From assembly GCF_001665605.1 (NCBI RefSeq), contig NZ_LZSV01000034.1:62001-126000 (forward strand): 64,000 bases of DNA, given 5' to 3'. Positions 23,430 through 31,359 of the stretch are shown here, piece after piece. A program made the translations under genes and the position numbers. The notes beneath the pieces are model-generated. The model saw only the letters and a program-made list of their open reading frames with translations. It was not told the DNA's origin and ran no database searches. The DNA comes from Mycobacterium sp. 852014-50255_SCH5639931. Its GTDB lineage: Bacteria > Actinomycetota > Actinomycetes > Mycobacteriales > Mycobacteriaceae. Position 1 is the first letter of the stretch. Each line of letters starts with the position of its first letter.

Positions 23430-24695
23430 ATGCGAATTGCCCTGCTGTCCTACCGTAGTAAAACCCATTGCGGCGGACAGGGCGTCTACGTGCGCCATCT
23501 CAGCCACGGTCTGGTGGAACTGGGTCATGACGTCGAGGTGTTCTCCGGCCAGCCCTACCCCGACCTGCTCGACCCGCGGGTGCGGCTGACCAAGGTGCCG
23601 AGCCTCGACCTCTACCGCGAACCCGACCCCTTCCGGGTCCCGCGGCCCAGCGAGATTCGCGACTCGATCGACCTGTTGGAACTGCTCACCACGTGGACGG
23701 CTGGTTTTCCGGAACCGCGGACGTTCACCATGCGTGCCGCCCGGTCGCTGGCGGACCGGACGGCCGACTTCGACGTCGTCCACGACAACCAGAGCCTGGG
23801 CACCGGTCTGCTCACCATCGCGGGCGCGGGACTGCCTGTGGTGGCCACCGTGCACCATCCCATCACCCGTGACCGGGTGCTTGACCTGGCGGCCGCGCGA
23901 TGGTGGCGAAAACCGTTGGTGCAGCGCTGGTATGGATTCCTGGCGATGCAGCAGCAGGTGGCGCGCCAGATCCCGGACCTGCTGACGGTTTCGTCGTCGT
24001 CGGCCGCCGACATCGTGAGCGACTTCGGGGTCTCGCCGGACCAGCTGCACGTGGTGCCGCTGGGCGTGAACACCGAACTGTTCAAGCCGGGATCCGTTCC
24101 CCGGCAACCCGGGCGGGTCATCGCGATTGCCAGTGCCGACACACCGCTGAAGGGTGTGCGCACCTTGCTGCATGCGGTCGCCCGGCTGCGTACGAGCAGG
24201 GACCTCGAGCTGCGGCTCGTCGCCAAGGTGGAACCCAACGGCCCCACCCACAAACTGATCGCCGAGCTCGGCATCTCCGACATGGTCCACATCACCAGCG
24301 GGCTTTCCGACGCCGAGCTGGCCGCGTTGTTCGCCTCGGCCGAAGTCGCCTGCATTCCCTCGCTCTACGAAGGGTTTTCGCTACCGGCGGTGGAGGCGAT
24401 GGCCAGCGGCACTCCGATCGTCGCGAGTCGGGTCGGTGCGCTCCCCGAAGTCCTCGGCACCGACGGCGCGTGCGCCGAGCTGGTACCGCCCGCCGACGTC
24501 GACGCGCTCACCCGCGCACTCGGAGACCTGCTGGACTCGCCGGAGAAGCGACGGAGCCTGGGCAAGGCGGGACGAACCCGCGCAGTCAACGTGTTCAGCT
24601 GGGAAGCCGTGGCCGCCCAAACCGTGAGGGTGTATGAGCGGGCGATCGCACGCAACGCCGCCTCGGCCACTCCCAAAGGGGAAACGCAATGCTGA
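23430..24695 (+). CDS. GT4-family glycosyltransferase
   Basis: 421 residues, GT-B fold. N-terminal acceptor domain begins MRIALLSYRSKTHCGGQGVYV. The donor site includes PLGVNTELFKPG and the EX7E motif in EGFSLPAVEAMASGTP (about residues 314-329), typical of retaining GT4 enzymes that use nucleotide-activated hexoses. The HHPITRDRV stretch lies near residue 140. The start at ATG 23430 has AAGAAGAG upstream. It overlaps the following methyltransferase by 7 bp, forming a coupled operon of unknown product. Confidence 0.9.
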   Translation: MRIALLSYRSKTHCGGQGVYVRHLSHGLVELGHDVEVFSGQPYPDLLDPRVRLTKVPSLDLYREPDPFRVPRPSEIRDSIDLLELLTTWTAGFPEPRTFTMRAARSLADRTADFDVVHDNQSLGTGLLTIAGAGLPVVATVHHPITRDRVLDLAAARWWRKPLVQRWYGFLAMQQQVARQIPDLLTVSSSSAADIVSDFGVSPDQLHVVPLGVNTELFKPGSVPRQPGRVIAIASADTPLKGVRTLLHAVARLRTSRDLELRLVAKVEPNGPTHKLIAELGISDMVHITSGLSDAELAALFASAEVACIPSLYEGFSLPAVEAMASGTPIVASRVGALPEVLGTDGACAELVPPADVDALTRALGDLLDSPEKRRSLGKAGRTRAVNVFSWEAVAAQTVRVYERAIARNAASATPKGETQC

Positions 24696-25447
24696 CAGTC
24701 GATTTCGACCGGCTACGGGTGGGGCCGGCGACGAAGGTCATCGACGTCGGCTGCGGAGCCGGCCGGCATGCGTTCGAAGCGTACCGGCGCGGCGCCGACG
24801 TGGTCGCGTTCGATCGCGATGAGAGCGAATTGCGTTCGGTGGACACCATTTTGCGCGCGATGGCCGAGGGCGGTGAGGCGCCTGCCCGTGCGTCGGCGAA
24901 GGTGGTCCTGGGTGACGCCCTGAAGTTGCCGTACGCCGACGAGACATTCGACTGCGTGATCGCGTCCGAAATCCTGGAGCACATACCGCACGACGACGCC
25001 GCCATCGCCGAATTGATCAGGGTGCTCAAGGTCGGCGGCACTCTGGCGGTCAGCGTGCCACGCTGGCTTCCCGAGCGGGTGTGTTGGCTATTGTCCGACG
25101 AATACCACAGCAACGAGGGTGGCCACGTGCGCATCTACCGGGCCAGCGATTTGCGCGCCAAGATCTCGGATGGCGGAATGCAATTGACGCATTCCCACCA
25201 CGCGCACGCACTGCACTCCCCCTTCTGGTGGTTGAAATGCGCTGTGGGCGTGTCGAACACCGATCACCGAGCCGTGTCGGCGTATCACCAACTCCTGGTA
25301 TGGGACCTGATGCAACGGCCGAAGATCACGCAGCTGGCGGAGTCGCTGCTCAATCCGCTGGTCGGCAAGAGCGTGGCGATGTATTTCGTCAAACAACCGC
25401 CGGCCGAAAGCGAAGCGACGGTGGGATATTCAGTTGCGTCGGTCTAA
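24689..25447 (+). CDS. Class I SAM-dependent methyltransferase
   Basis: 252 residues. Motif I VIDVGCGAGRHAFEAYRRG near residues 18-36, acidic motif II DRDESE, and motif IV region DCVIASEILEHIPHD. The ~100-residue C-terminal part (YHSNEGGHVRIYRASDL; HHAHALHSPFWWLK) is typical of UbiE/COQ5-like or sugar/lipid methyltransferases. Its ATG overlaps the GT4 end and its own end overlaps the next gene by 14 bp, so the three are tightly coupled. Likely to modify the product of the glycosyltransferase. Confidence 0.87.
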   Translation: MLTVDFDRLRVGPATKVIDVGCGAGRHAFEAYRRGADVVAFDRDESELRSVDTILRAMAEGGEAPARASAKVVLGDALKLPYADETFDCVIASEILEHIPHDDAAIAELIRVLKVGGTLAVSVPRWLPERVCWLLSDEYHSNEGGHVRIYRASDLRAKISDGGMQLTHSHHAHALHSPFWWLKCAVGVSNTDHRAVSAYHQLLVWDLMQRPKITQLAESLLNPLVGKSVAMYFVKQPPAESEATVGYSVASV

Positions 25448-26510
25448 CCCACCATCGGTCCCGGGCGTCCTTACCCCCGAGCAATGCCGTCAAACCGCGC
25501 GTTCAATCGCGGCCATGCAGGAGCCTACCGGGGCCATCCCCTGGTCTGAGGGGGGCCACACCGATCCATGGGATCACGTGGAGTGCGCGATGGCGCTCAC
25601 CGCCGCCGGACTGCTGGAACCGGCGCGCGCCGCGTTCGAATGGAGCCGCCGCACGCAGCGGCCGGACGGCTCCTGGCCCATCCAGCTCCGCGCGGGCGTC
25701 GTCGAAGATGCCAACAGCGACAGCAACTTCTGCGCCTACATCGCCACCGGCGTCTGGCATCACGTGCTCGTCACCGGCGACCGGCGCTTCGCCGCTCAGA
25801 TGTGGCCGGTCGTGCACAAGGCGATCGACTTCGTCATCGACTTGCAGGTCGGCTATGGCGAGATCTGTTGGGCCCGCGGTGAAGCCGGTCCTTTGGAGGA
25901 AGCGCTGCTGACCGGTTGCGCGAGCGTGTTTCACAGCATGCGGTGCGCCTTGGCGCTGGCGGCCCTGGTCGGCGAGCCTCAGCCGGAGTGGGAACTGGCG
26001 CTGGGCCGACTCGGGCACGCGATAGCCGCGCACCCCGAGGCCTTCACCGAAAAGGACCGCTACTCGATGGACTGGTACTACCCCATTCTTGGTAGCGCGC
26101 TGCGGGGGCCAGCGGCGTCCGCGCGAATTCAGCAGCGTTGGGACGACTTCGTGGTCGGCGGACTGGGCATCCGCTGTGTGGTGGACCGGCCCTGGGTAAC
26201 CGGCGCCGAGACATGCGAGCTGGTGATGGCGCTGGACGCCATCGGTCAGCGGTCCGCCGCCCATCGACAGTTCGGCGCCATGCAGCATCTCCGCGAGGAG
26301 GACGGCTCTTACTGGACGGGTTTGGTGTTCGCGGACGGGAAACGCTGGCCCGAGGAGCGCACCACCTGGACGGGAGCGGCGATGATCCTCGCCGCGGACG
26401 CGCTGTCGAACACCACTGCGGGCGCCGGGATTTTCCGTGCCGAGGGATTGCCGATGGGTCTGCAGAACGACTTCGACTGCGAATGCGTCGCTACAGGATC
26501 CGGCTGGTGA
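25434..26510 (+). CDS. Alpha/alpha-barrel prenyltransferase-like (squalene-cyclase repeat) protein
   Basis: 358 residues from TTG 25434; first ATG is 25515. Repeated motifs of the prenyltransferase/squalene cyclase barrel: RTQRPDGSWPI, LREEDGSYWTG and several WDHVECAMAL-type helices. No DXDD cyclase motif is seen, so the barrel is likely catalytic or structural in a different way. No signal peptide or membrane helix. Third gene of the GT4 operon. The family is annotated only as prenyltransferase-like in actinobacteria; the function is not known to me. Confidence 0.7.
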   Translation: MRRSNPPSVPGVLTPEQCRQTARSIAAMQEPTGAIPWSEGGHTDPWDHVECAMALTAAGLLEPARAAFEWSRRTQRPDGSWPIQLRAGVVEDANSDSNFCAYIATGVWHHVLVTGDRRFAAQMWPVVHKAIDFVIDLQVGYGEICWARGEAGPLEEALLTGCASVFHSMRCALALAALVGEPQPEWELALGRLGHAIAAHPEAFTEKDRYSMDWYYPILGSALRGPAASARIQQRWDDFVVGGLGIRCVVDRPWVTGAETCELVMALDAIGQRSAAHRQFGAMQHLREEDGSYWTGLVFADGKRWPEERTTWTGAAMILAADALSNTTAGAGIFRAEGLPMGLQNDFDCECVATGSGW

Positions 26511-26521
26511 CGTGAGTCCGG

Positions 26522-27184
26522 CTAGATCTGCTCGCCCGGCTGACCGCTGACACGTTCCAGGACCCTCAGCGATCCGGTAGCCGATACCTCTCGGAACTGG
26601 CCGGAATCGATTGCGCGACAGTAGATGTAGTAAGGGGGTCGTCCGCCGTCCCTGGGGTTCGGGAAGACGTCGTGGATGGCCAGCGCGCCGCCGACGGCCA
26701 CCCACTTCGCCCATCCGTCGAAGTCCTGGTTCGCGGCGGCCTCACTGTGGCCGCCGTCGATGAACAAAAACCGCAGCGGCGATCGCCACCCGGAGGCCAC
26801 GATCGGCGACTTACCCACGACCGCGACGACGTGGTCGTCCAGCGCCGCCGCATCGAGCGTGCGACGGAATGTCGGCAGGGTGTCGAACAATCCCGTGACT
26901 TCGTCGACCAGCGAGGCATCGTGGTACTCCCAGCCGGCCTGGTGCTCCTCGGAGCCGTGGTGGTGGTCGATCGTGTAGAGCACGCCCGCGGTTTGTTGGG
27001 CCGCGGCGCCGAGCAACAGGGTGGATTTGCCGCAATATGTGCCGATCTCGACGGCGACGCCGCCGTCGAGATACCGCAGCGCGGCGTCGTAGAGCGCCCG
27101 TCCCTCGTCGGCGGGCAGGAACCCTTGCACCTGTTCGGCCATTGCGAACAAGCGCTCGGGCGCACTCGCGTCGACGTGACTCAT
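26522..27184 (-). CDS. SAM-dependent methyltransferase (Methyltransf_24 type)
   Basis: 220 residues. SAM site AVEIGTYCGKSTLLLGAAA (about residues 44-62), metal-like acidic patch TIDHHHGSEEHQ, and FLFIDGGHSEAAAN, as in cephalosporin-hydroxylase/CmcI-like and O-methyltransferase families. ATG 27184. It converges on the GT4 operon with 11 bp between stops, so it is probably functionally linked though transcribed from the other side. Confidence 0.85.
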   Translation of the reverse strand: MSHVDASAPERLFAMAEQVQGFLPADEGRALYDAALRYLDGGVAVEIGTYCGKSTLLLGAAAQQTAGVLYTIDHHHGSEEHQAGWEYHDASLVDEVTGLFDTLPTFRRTLDAAALDDHVVAVVGKSPIVASGWRSPLRFLFIDGGHSEAAANQDFDGWAKWVAVGGALAIHDVFPNPRDGGRPPYYIYCRAIDSGQFREVSATGSLRVLERVSGQPGEQI

Positions 27185-27308
27185 CAGCTGAACCTATCGT
27201 TCGCGCCACCGGCGCCCCCACGGTGGTCGAGGTGGCCGCCGCGCGACCGGACTGAGGTCGCTTCGCCTAAGCCCAGCGGCCGGGCCGGGACCGCTCTACC
27301 ATCATGCT

Positions 27309-27980
27309 GTGCTTGCCCGCAGACTCTGTGACATCGGCCTGGCGGCGGTCCTCATCGCGGCCGCGGCGGCGTTGCCCGCTGCGCTCCCGTCGTCCGCAAT
27401 TCCCAGCGCCGCGGCCGCGAACTGCCCACAGGTGCAGGTGGTCTTCGCCCGCGGCCGGATGGAGTCGCCGGGACCGGGAGCGCTGGGCAACGCGTTCATC
27501 AGTTCGCTGCGATCCAAGGTCAACAAGAACATCGGCGTCTATGCCGTGAATTACCCCGCCGACACCGAGGTTGCTCAGGGTGCCAACGACATGAGCCACC
27601 ACGTTGGGGACATGATCAACAATTGCCCGAACACCCGGCTGGTGCTCGGCGGCTACTCGCTCGGCGCGGCGGTGACCGACGTGGTCCTCGCGGCGCCCAT
27701 CAGCGCATTCGGCTTCGACAGCCCCCTGCCGCCGGGCGCCGACCAGCACATCGCTGCCGTGGCCCTCTTCGGCAACGGCAGCCAGTGGGTCGGTCCGATC
27801 GCGAACTTCAACCCGACCTACAACGACCGGACCATCGAGTTGTGCCACGGCGCGGATCCCATCTGCAACCCCGCCGACCCGAACACCTGGAAGGCGAACT
27901 GGCCGCAACACCTCGCCGGTGCGTATATCGATGCGGGCATGGCCAACCAGGCGGCCGACTTCGTCGCCGGCAAGCTCTGA
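27309..27980 (+). CDS. Secreted cutinase-like esterase (Culp family)
   Basis: 223 residues from GTG 27309. Signal peptide to about residue 38 (ends SAAAA), then a Culp hydrolase domain with nucleophile GGYSLGAA, Asp in CHGADPIC and His in WPQHLAGAYIDAG. It resembles the Culp3/Culp4 type. The last 163 bp are overlapped antisense by the membrane-protein gene below. Divergent from the methyltransferase at 26522-27184. Confidence 0.88.
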   Translation: MLARRLCDIGLAAVLIAAAAALPAALPSSAIPSAAAANCPQVQVVFARGRMESPGPGALGNAFISSLRSKVNKNIGVYAVNYPADTEVAQGANDMSHHVGDMINNCPNTRLVLGGYSLGAAVTDVVLAAPISAFGFDSPLPPGADQHIAAVALFGNGSQWVGPIANFNPTYNDRTIELCHGADPICNPADPNTWKANWPQHLAGAYIDAGMANQAADFVAGKL

Positions 27981-28222
27981 TCGATCCGGCGCGCCGGATC
28001 GATCGCCGCCTCGCACGCCCGCTGGTGATGACGCACGACGAGCACGACGGCGATCAGCACGATGATGCCCTGGATGGTGCCGCCGACCATGATCGACGGC
28101 GGCGATGCCGCCATTCCGCGCCGAAAATGATCGATCGCGTGCAGGGCGTACGCGGCGGCGAACCCGATCATCGTCGTGGTGAGCGGACGGTGCGCGGTAC
28201 TCGAAAACCAATTATTCGACAT
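27818..28222 (-). CDS. Two-helix membrane protein overlapping cutinase gene antisense
   Basis: 134 residues from ATG 28222, which has GGGAGAAG upstream. Two predicted membrane helices (about 17-35, TTMIGFAAAYALHAIDHF; about 46-66, GGTIQGIIVLIAVVLVV). The C-terminal about 54 residues are encoded antisense to the cutinase 3' end, so the real protein may be shorter in conserved content. No family recognised. A palindrome (28243-28259) lies 20 bp upstream of the start. Confidence 0.6.
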   Translation of the reverse strand: MSNNWFSSTAHRPLTTTMIGFAAAYALHAIDHFRRGMAASPPSIMVGGTIQGIIVLIAVVLVVRHHQRACEAAIDPARRIDQSLPATKSAAWLAMPASIYAPARCCGQFAFQVFGSAGLQMGSAPWHNSMVRSL

Positions 28223-28242
28223 CGCTTCTCCCAATCGACTTC

Positions 28243-28259
28243 TACTACTCACGGTAGTA
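28243..28259. promoter_or_regulatory. Operator-like palindrome upstream of membrane protein gene
   Basis: TACTAC-TCACG-GTAGTA: perfect six-base arms around a five-base spacer, 20 bp upstream of the leftward ATG at 28222. The placement suits a TetR- or MarR-type regulator controlling that gene. No binding protein is known. Confidence 0.45.
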
Positions 28260-28459
28260 AACGATGGGAATGATGTACACGGGCGCAATCCGAAAATCTC
28301 GGGGCACGACCGTGGCTCTCATGCGACGGCTCCGCTCGGCGGCGGCGCATTGCCCCGCAGAGATGGACGGAGTTATCAGAATGATTTTTCGGCTTGATTA
28401 ACGCGTGCGAGCAAGCCCACGCCCTGGACGCCTTTGGCGCAATTTGCGCACGGAAAGGT

Positions 28460-28666
28460 TCAGGCCGGGGTGTTGGTGTTGGAGTAGAGCTTGAAGTCGC
28501 GGATCAGCGGAATGACCTCGCCACCGGCCACCGCGGCACGCTGGCTGGCGCGGAAAGCGGGATGACGGCGCATCGCCTCACGGCGTTCGCGTTCCTGGCG
28601 CCGAGCCGCAGCCCATACCGGGTGGGACTGAAGGGAAATAACCGTCGCTCCCGTTGAATTCGCCAC
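28460..28666 (-). CDS. Small hypothetical basic protein
   Basis: 68 residues from GTG 28666, supported by GGGAGGAG about 9 bp upstream; an alternative TTG lies at 28690. The sequence is helical and Arg-rich in the middle (AARRQERERREAMRRHPAF) and ends VIPLIRDFKLYSNTNTPA. No signal, membrane segment or domain recognised. It lies alone between a membrane protein gene and the divergent GH16 gene. Confidence 0.55.
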   Translation of the reverse strand: MANSTGATVISLQSHPVWAAARRQERERREAMRRHPAFRASQRAAVAGGEVIPLIRDFKLYSNTNTPA

Positions 28667-28727
28667 GATCGTTAACTCCTCCCAGTGCAACCCGCAAATG
28701 CTACGCCTTGTGGTTATCGGCTTGTGA

Positions 28728-28754
28728 TCTCAGGATGCCCGACCGATCCTGAGA
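28728..28754. promoter_or_regulatory. Long inverted repeat between divergent genes
   Basis: TCTCAGGAT, nine-base spacer, ATCCTGAGA: perfect nine-base arms. It lies 62 bp upstream of the leftward small-protein start (28666) and 168 bp upstream of the rightward GH16 gene. Its location suggests an operator rather than a terminator. Confidence 0.45.
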
Positions 28755-28921
28755 CCAAACCATCCACGAAGTTGAGAATTAGCCATGAATTTCGACTAAT
28801 CCTTCAGCCGCTACCGCGCCGCCGTCCGTGCTGGCCCGCCGGCGATTCGAAACGTTAGCGGCGAGCACCGACAGATTTCGGAGTTCGGTCGAGACGGCGG
28901 TGGCTGCTATCGTCCCCGCGT

Positions 28922-29749
28922 ATGCCCAAGATGGACCGCCGCCGCATGATGTTGACGACCGGGATCGGCGTGCTGGCAGCCGCGCTGCCTGCGCCGGAGG
29001 CCCTGGCCCGCCCGGGTCGCACACCCGCTCCCGCCGCTCCCAGCGGCCAAACCGGCACCTACATTTTTCATGACGAATTCGACGGACCCGCCGGCTCTGC
29101 GCCGGATTCTTCGAAGTGGACGGTGGCGAAGGCCCGGGAGACCATCAAGGATCCGACGTATTGGGAGCTGCCCGAGCACATCGGGCAGTACCGCGACGAT
29201 CGTCGCAACGTCTTCCTCGACGGCAACTCCAACCTGGTTCTCCGCGCCGCCAAGGACGGCCCCACCTACTACAGCGGCAAAGTCCAAAGCCTCTGGCGCG
29301 GTGGCGTCGGCCATACCTGGGAAACCCGGATCAAGCTCAACTGCCTGACGGCCGGCGCCTGGCCGGCCTACTGGCTGGGTAACGATGACCAGGGCGAGAT
29401 CGACGTGATGGAGTGGTACGGCAACGGCAGTTGGCCCTCGGCCACCACCGTGCACGCGAAAGCCAACGGCGGCGAATGGAAGACTCACAACATTGCGATG
29501 GACAGCGCCTGGCACACCTGGCGCACGCAGTGGGACGAGGCCGGCATCCGGTTCTGGAAGGACTACTCCGACGGGGCCCAGCCCTATTTCGACGTGCCGG
29601 CGAGCTCACTGCCGGATTGGCCGTTCAACGGGCCGGGCTACGCGGTCTACCCGGTGTTCAATCTGGCGGTCGCAGGTTCCGGCGGCGGCGATCCAGGACC
29701 GGGAACCTATCCCGCCGACATGCTCGTCGACTGGATCCGCGTCTGGTAG
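28922..29749 (+). CDS. Exported family 16 glycoside hydrolase (beta-1,3-glucanase type)
   Basis: 275 residues. N-terminal signal with twin-arginine-like DRRRMMLTTGIGVLAAALP, then a GH16 beta-sandwich. Catalytic signature EIDVMEWYGNG around residue 160 (ExDxxE). N-terminal FHDEFDGPAGS and C-terminal DMLVDWIRVW are typical of the family. It resembles M. tuberculosis Rv0315. Predicted exported endo-beta-glucanase acting on laminarin-like glycans or interacting with host/fungal glucan; actual activity unknown. ATG 28922. Confidence 0.9.
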   Translation: MPKMDRRRMMLTTGIGVLAAALPAPEALARPGRTPAPAAPSGQTGTYIFHDEFDGPAGSAPDSSKWTVAKARETIKDPTYWELPEHIGQYRDDRRNVFLDGNSNLVLRAAKDGPTYYSGKVQSLWRGGVGHTWETRIKLNCLTAGAWPAYWLGNDDQGEIDVMEWYGNGSWPSATTVHAKANGGEWKTHNIAMDSAWHTWRTQWDEAGIRFWKDYSDGAQPYFDVPASSLPDWPFNGPGYAVYPVFNLAVAGSGGGDPGPGTYPADMLVDWIRVW

Positions 29750-29755
29750 GCGGGT

Positions 29756-30601
29756 TCAGTGGGTGAGCAGGGCGACCGCACTCGACGATTTGCCGCCCGG
29801 ACGGCGCAAATCCGGCCGAGGCAGCCAGGCAAGCGGACGCATCCAGATCGGTAGGCGATGCAATCGGTGGGCGGCCACCAGTACCGACTCAGCCTCGACG
29901 GTCCGCCAACCAAGGTCTTCGAAAAAGGCCAGGCCGTTGTCGGGTGCGAATTTGAACGGCGCGTTTTCCGAGATGCCGGCGACGTTCTTGTTGATCCGCT
30001 TCTTCAGGCCCGGAAAGGCGAAATCGAGCATCCACCACGCGACCTCGGGGCGCTTGATCGCGTCTGAAAGCCCGGCGACGGCGGTGGGCTCGAGGTACAT
30101 CGACAGACCCTCGGTCAGCACGAAGGCCTTCGTCGCACCATCCAACGCGTCGTTGAAGAACGTGTCTCGGGCGCGCGGGTCGGCGAGGTCAACCGCTATG
30201 CGGTGGAGCCGGCAGCGCGGGGTCTGATCGCTGAGTACTTGCGTCTTTTCCTCGAGCAACTTGGGCAGATCGGCCTCGATCCAGGTGAGATCGGGTGGGA
30301 GGTCTAAGCGATAGGGCCGGGTGTCCAGACCGGCGGCCAGATTCAGCACCCGGTCGCAGCCGTTCGCGAGCGCGTCGGCAATGGCGTCGTCGATGAGCTT
30401 GGTGCGCGCGACCAACCAAAAGCCGCTGCGATCGGTCCAGCGAACGTTGTCGACGATCGCGCGGCCGTGTTCACCGGCGAGGCGCTCCGCGAGCGGGTCG
30501 CTGAACAGCGCGTCGGGGCGGGCCGATTCGGTTGCCCGATGCAACGCCGTCCACCGGGCCGTATCGGAAACATGGGTGATCGTTTGGCCTGGGCGTGACA
30601 T
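29756..30601 (-). CDS. TIGR00027-type SAM-dependent methyltransferase (LCM-like)
   Basis: 281 residues. Pattern DTARWTALHRATESARPDALFSDP at the start, VLNLAAGLDTRPYRLDLP SAM site and FVLTEGLSMYLEPTAV, all diagnostic of the mycobacterial TIGR00027 family (S-adenosylmethionine-dependent, leucine carboxyl methyltransferase fold). Substrates unknown, with many paralogues in mycobacteria. It converges on GH16, with 6 bp between the stops. Confidence 0.9.
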   Translation of the reverse strand: MSRPGQTITHVSDTARWTALHRATESARPDALFSDPLAERLAGEHGRAIVDNVRWTDRSGFWLVARTKLIDDAIADALANGCDRVLNLAAGLDTRPYRLDLPPDLTWIEADLPKLLEEKTQVLSDQTPRCRLHRIAVDLADPRARDTFFNDALDGATKAFVLTEGLSMYLEPTAVAGLSDAIKRPEVAWWMLDFAFPGLKKRINKNVAGISENAPFKFAPDNGLAFFEDLGWRTVEAESVLVAAHRLHRLPIWMRPLAWLPRPDLRRPGGKSSSAVALLTH

Positions 30602-30631
30602 ACGTTGCGTTATAGCAGCCCCGCTGCCGCT

Positions 30632-31309
30632 CTACTGACCGGCCCTGCCACCGGCGAGCCACGCTTCCGTCACCCCGCGGGTCTGGGGCGGTGGGTAGCC
30701 GGTGTCCGGTCGGCCGATTTGGCCGACCTTGACCGTCCACGCCGACGTTGAGCGGTCGATGCAACTCCCGGCGCCCTGGCTGGGCAACCACAGCACCGCG
30801 GTATTGCCGCCGCCGCCGGGGCCGCACCCGTAGACCGGGACATACCCGTCGGCGCGCCCGCTCCAGGCGCCGCCGTTGCGGAAAAGGCAATGCGTACCGT
30901 CGTCGAGGGTCAGCGCGAACGGGTCCGGCATAGCGGTCGGGTGCACCGGCGGCAGCGGACCGTCGTAGTTCACCCGATGCAGGCGCCGGTCCCACGGATC
31001 GTCCACGCACAGTAGCGATCCCGGGGCCGACGGCCAGCACGTGCCGGCGCCGGCCGCGGTCGGTGAGCAGTAGTACACGTTGTCGGCCACCGCCGACGGT
31101 GACGGCGTGCTGCAGTCGCTGGCTTGGCCGACGTCGCCCGGTCCGGACGCCACGTGGTAACCGTTAATCGGTTGGCCGTCGGGCCCGACCGCCACGACGG
31201 TGAGCTGCTGGGTGGGAGGCGGGTCCGCGGCGGCCGACCCGGGCAGCGAAAGGGCGGCCATCATCAGGACGGTGACGGGGACTACGACGAATCGCGACAG
31301 TGCCTTCAT
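30632..31309 (-). CDS. Secreted cysteine-containing hypothetical protein
   Basis: 225 residues. Signal peptide VVVPVTVLMMAALSLPGSAAA (about residues 8-28), mature part rich in Gly/Pro with spaced Cys residues (DCSTPS, YYCSPTA, GTCWPS, LLCVDD, HCLF, YGCG, SCID) that likely form disulfides. The domain is not recognised; a beta-rich, envelope-facing protein. Leftward, divergent from the MDR dehydrogenase. Confidence 0.7.
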   Translation of the reverse strand: MKALSRFVVVPVTVLMMAALSLPGSAAADPPPTQQLTVVAVGPDGQPINGYHVASGPGDVGQASDCSTPSPSAVADNVYYCSPTAAGAGTCWPSAPGSLLCVDDPWDRRLHRVNYDGPLPPVHPTAMPDPFALTLDDGTHCLFRNGGAWSGRADGYVPVYGCGPGGGGNTAVLWLPSQGAGSCIDRSTSAWTVKVGQIGRPDTGYPPPQTRGVTEAWLAGGRAGQ

Positions 31310-31359
31310 CGAGCAAAACCTTCCGCTCGGCCCCCATGATTGAAGGGTACGGTGCGCAT

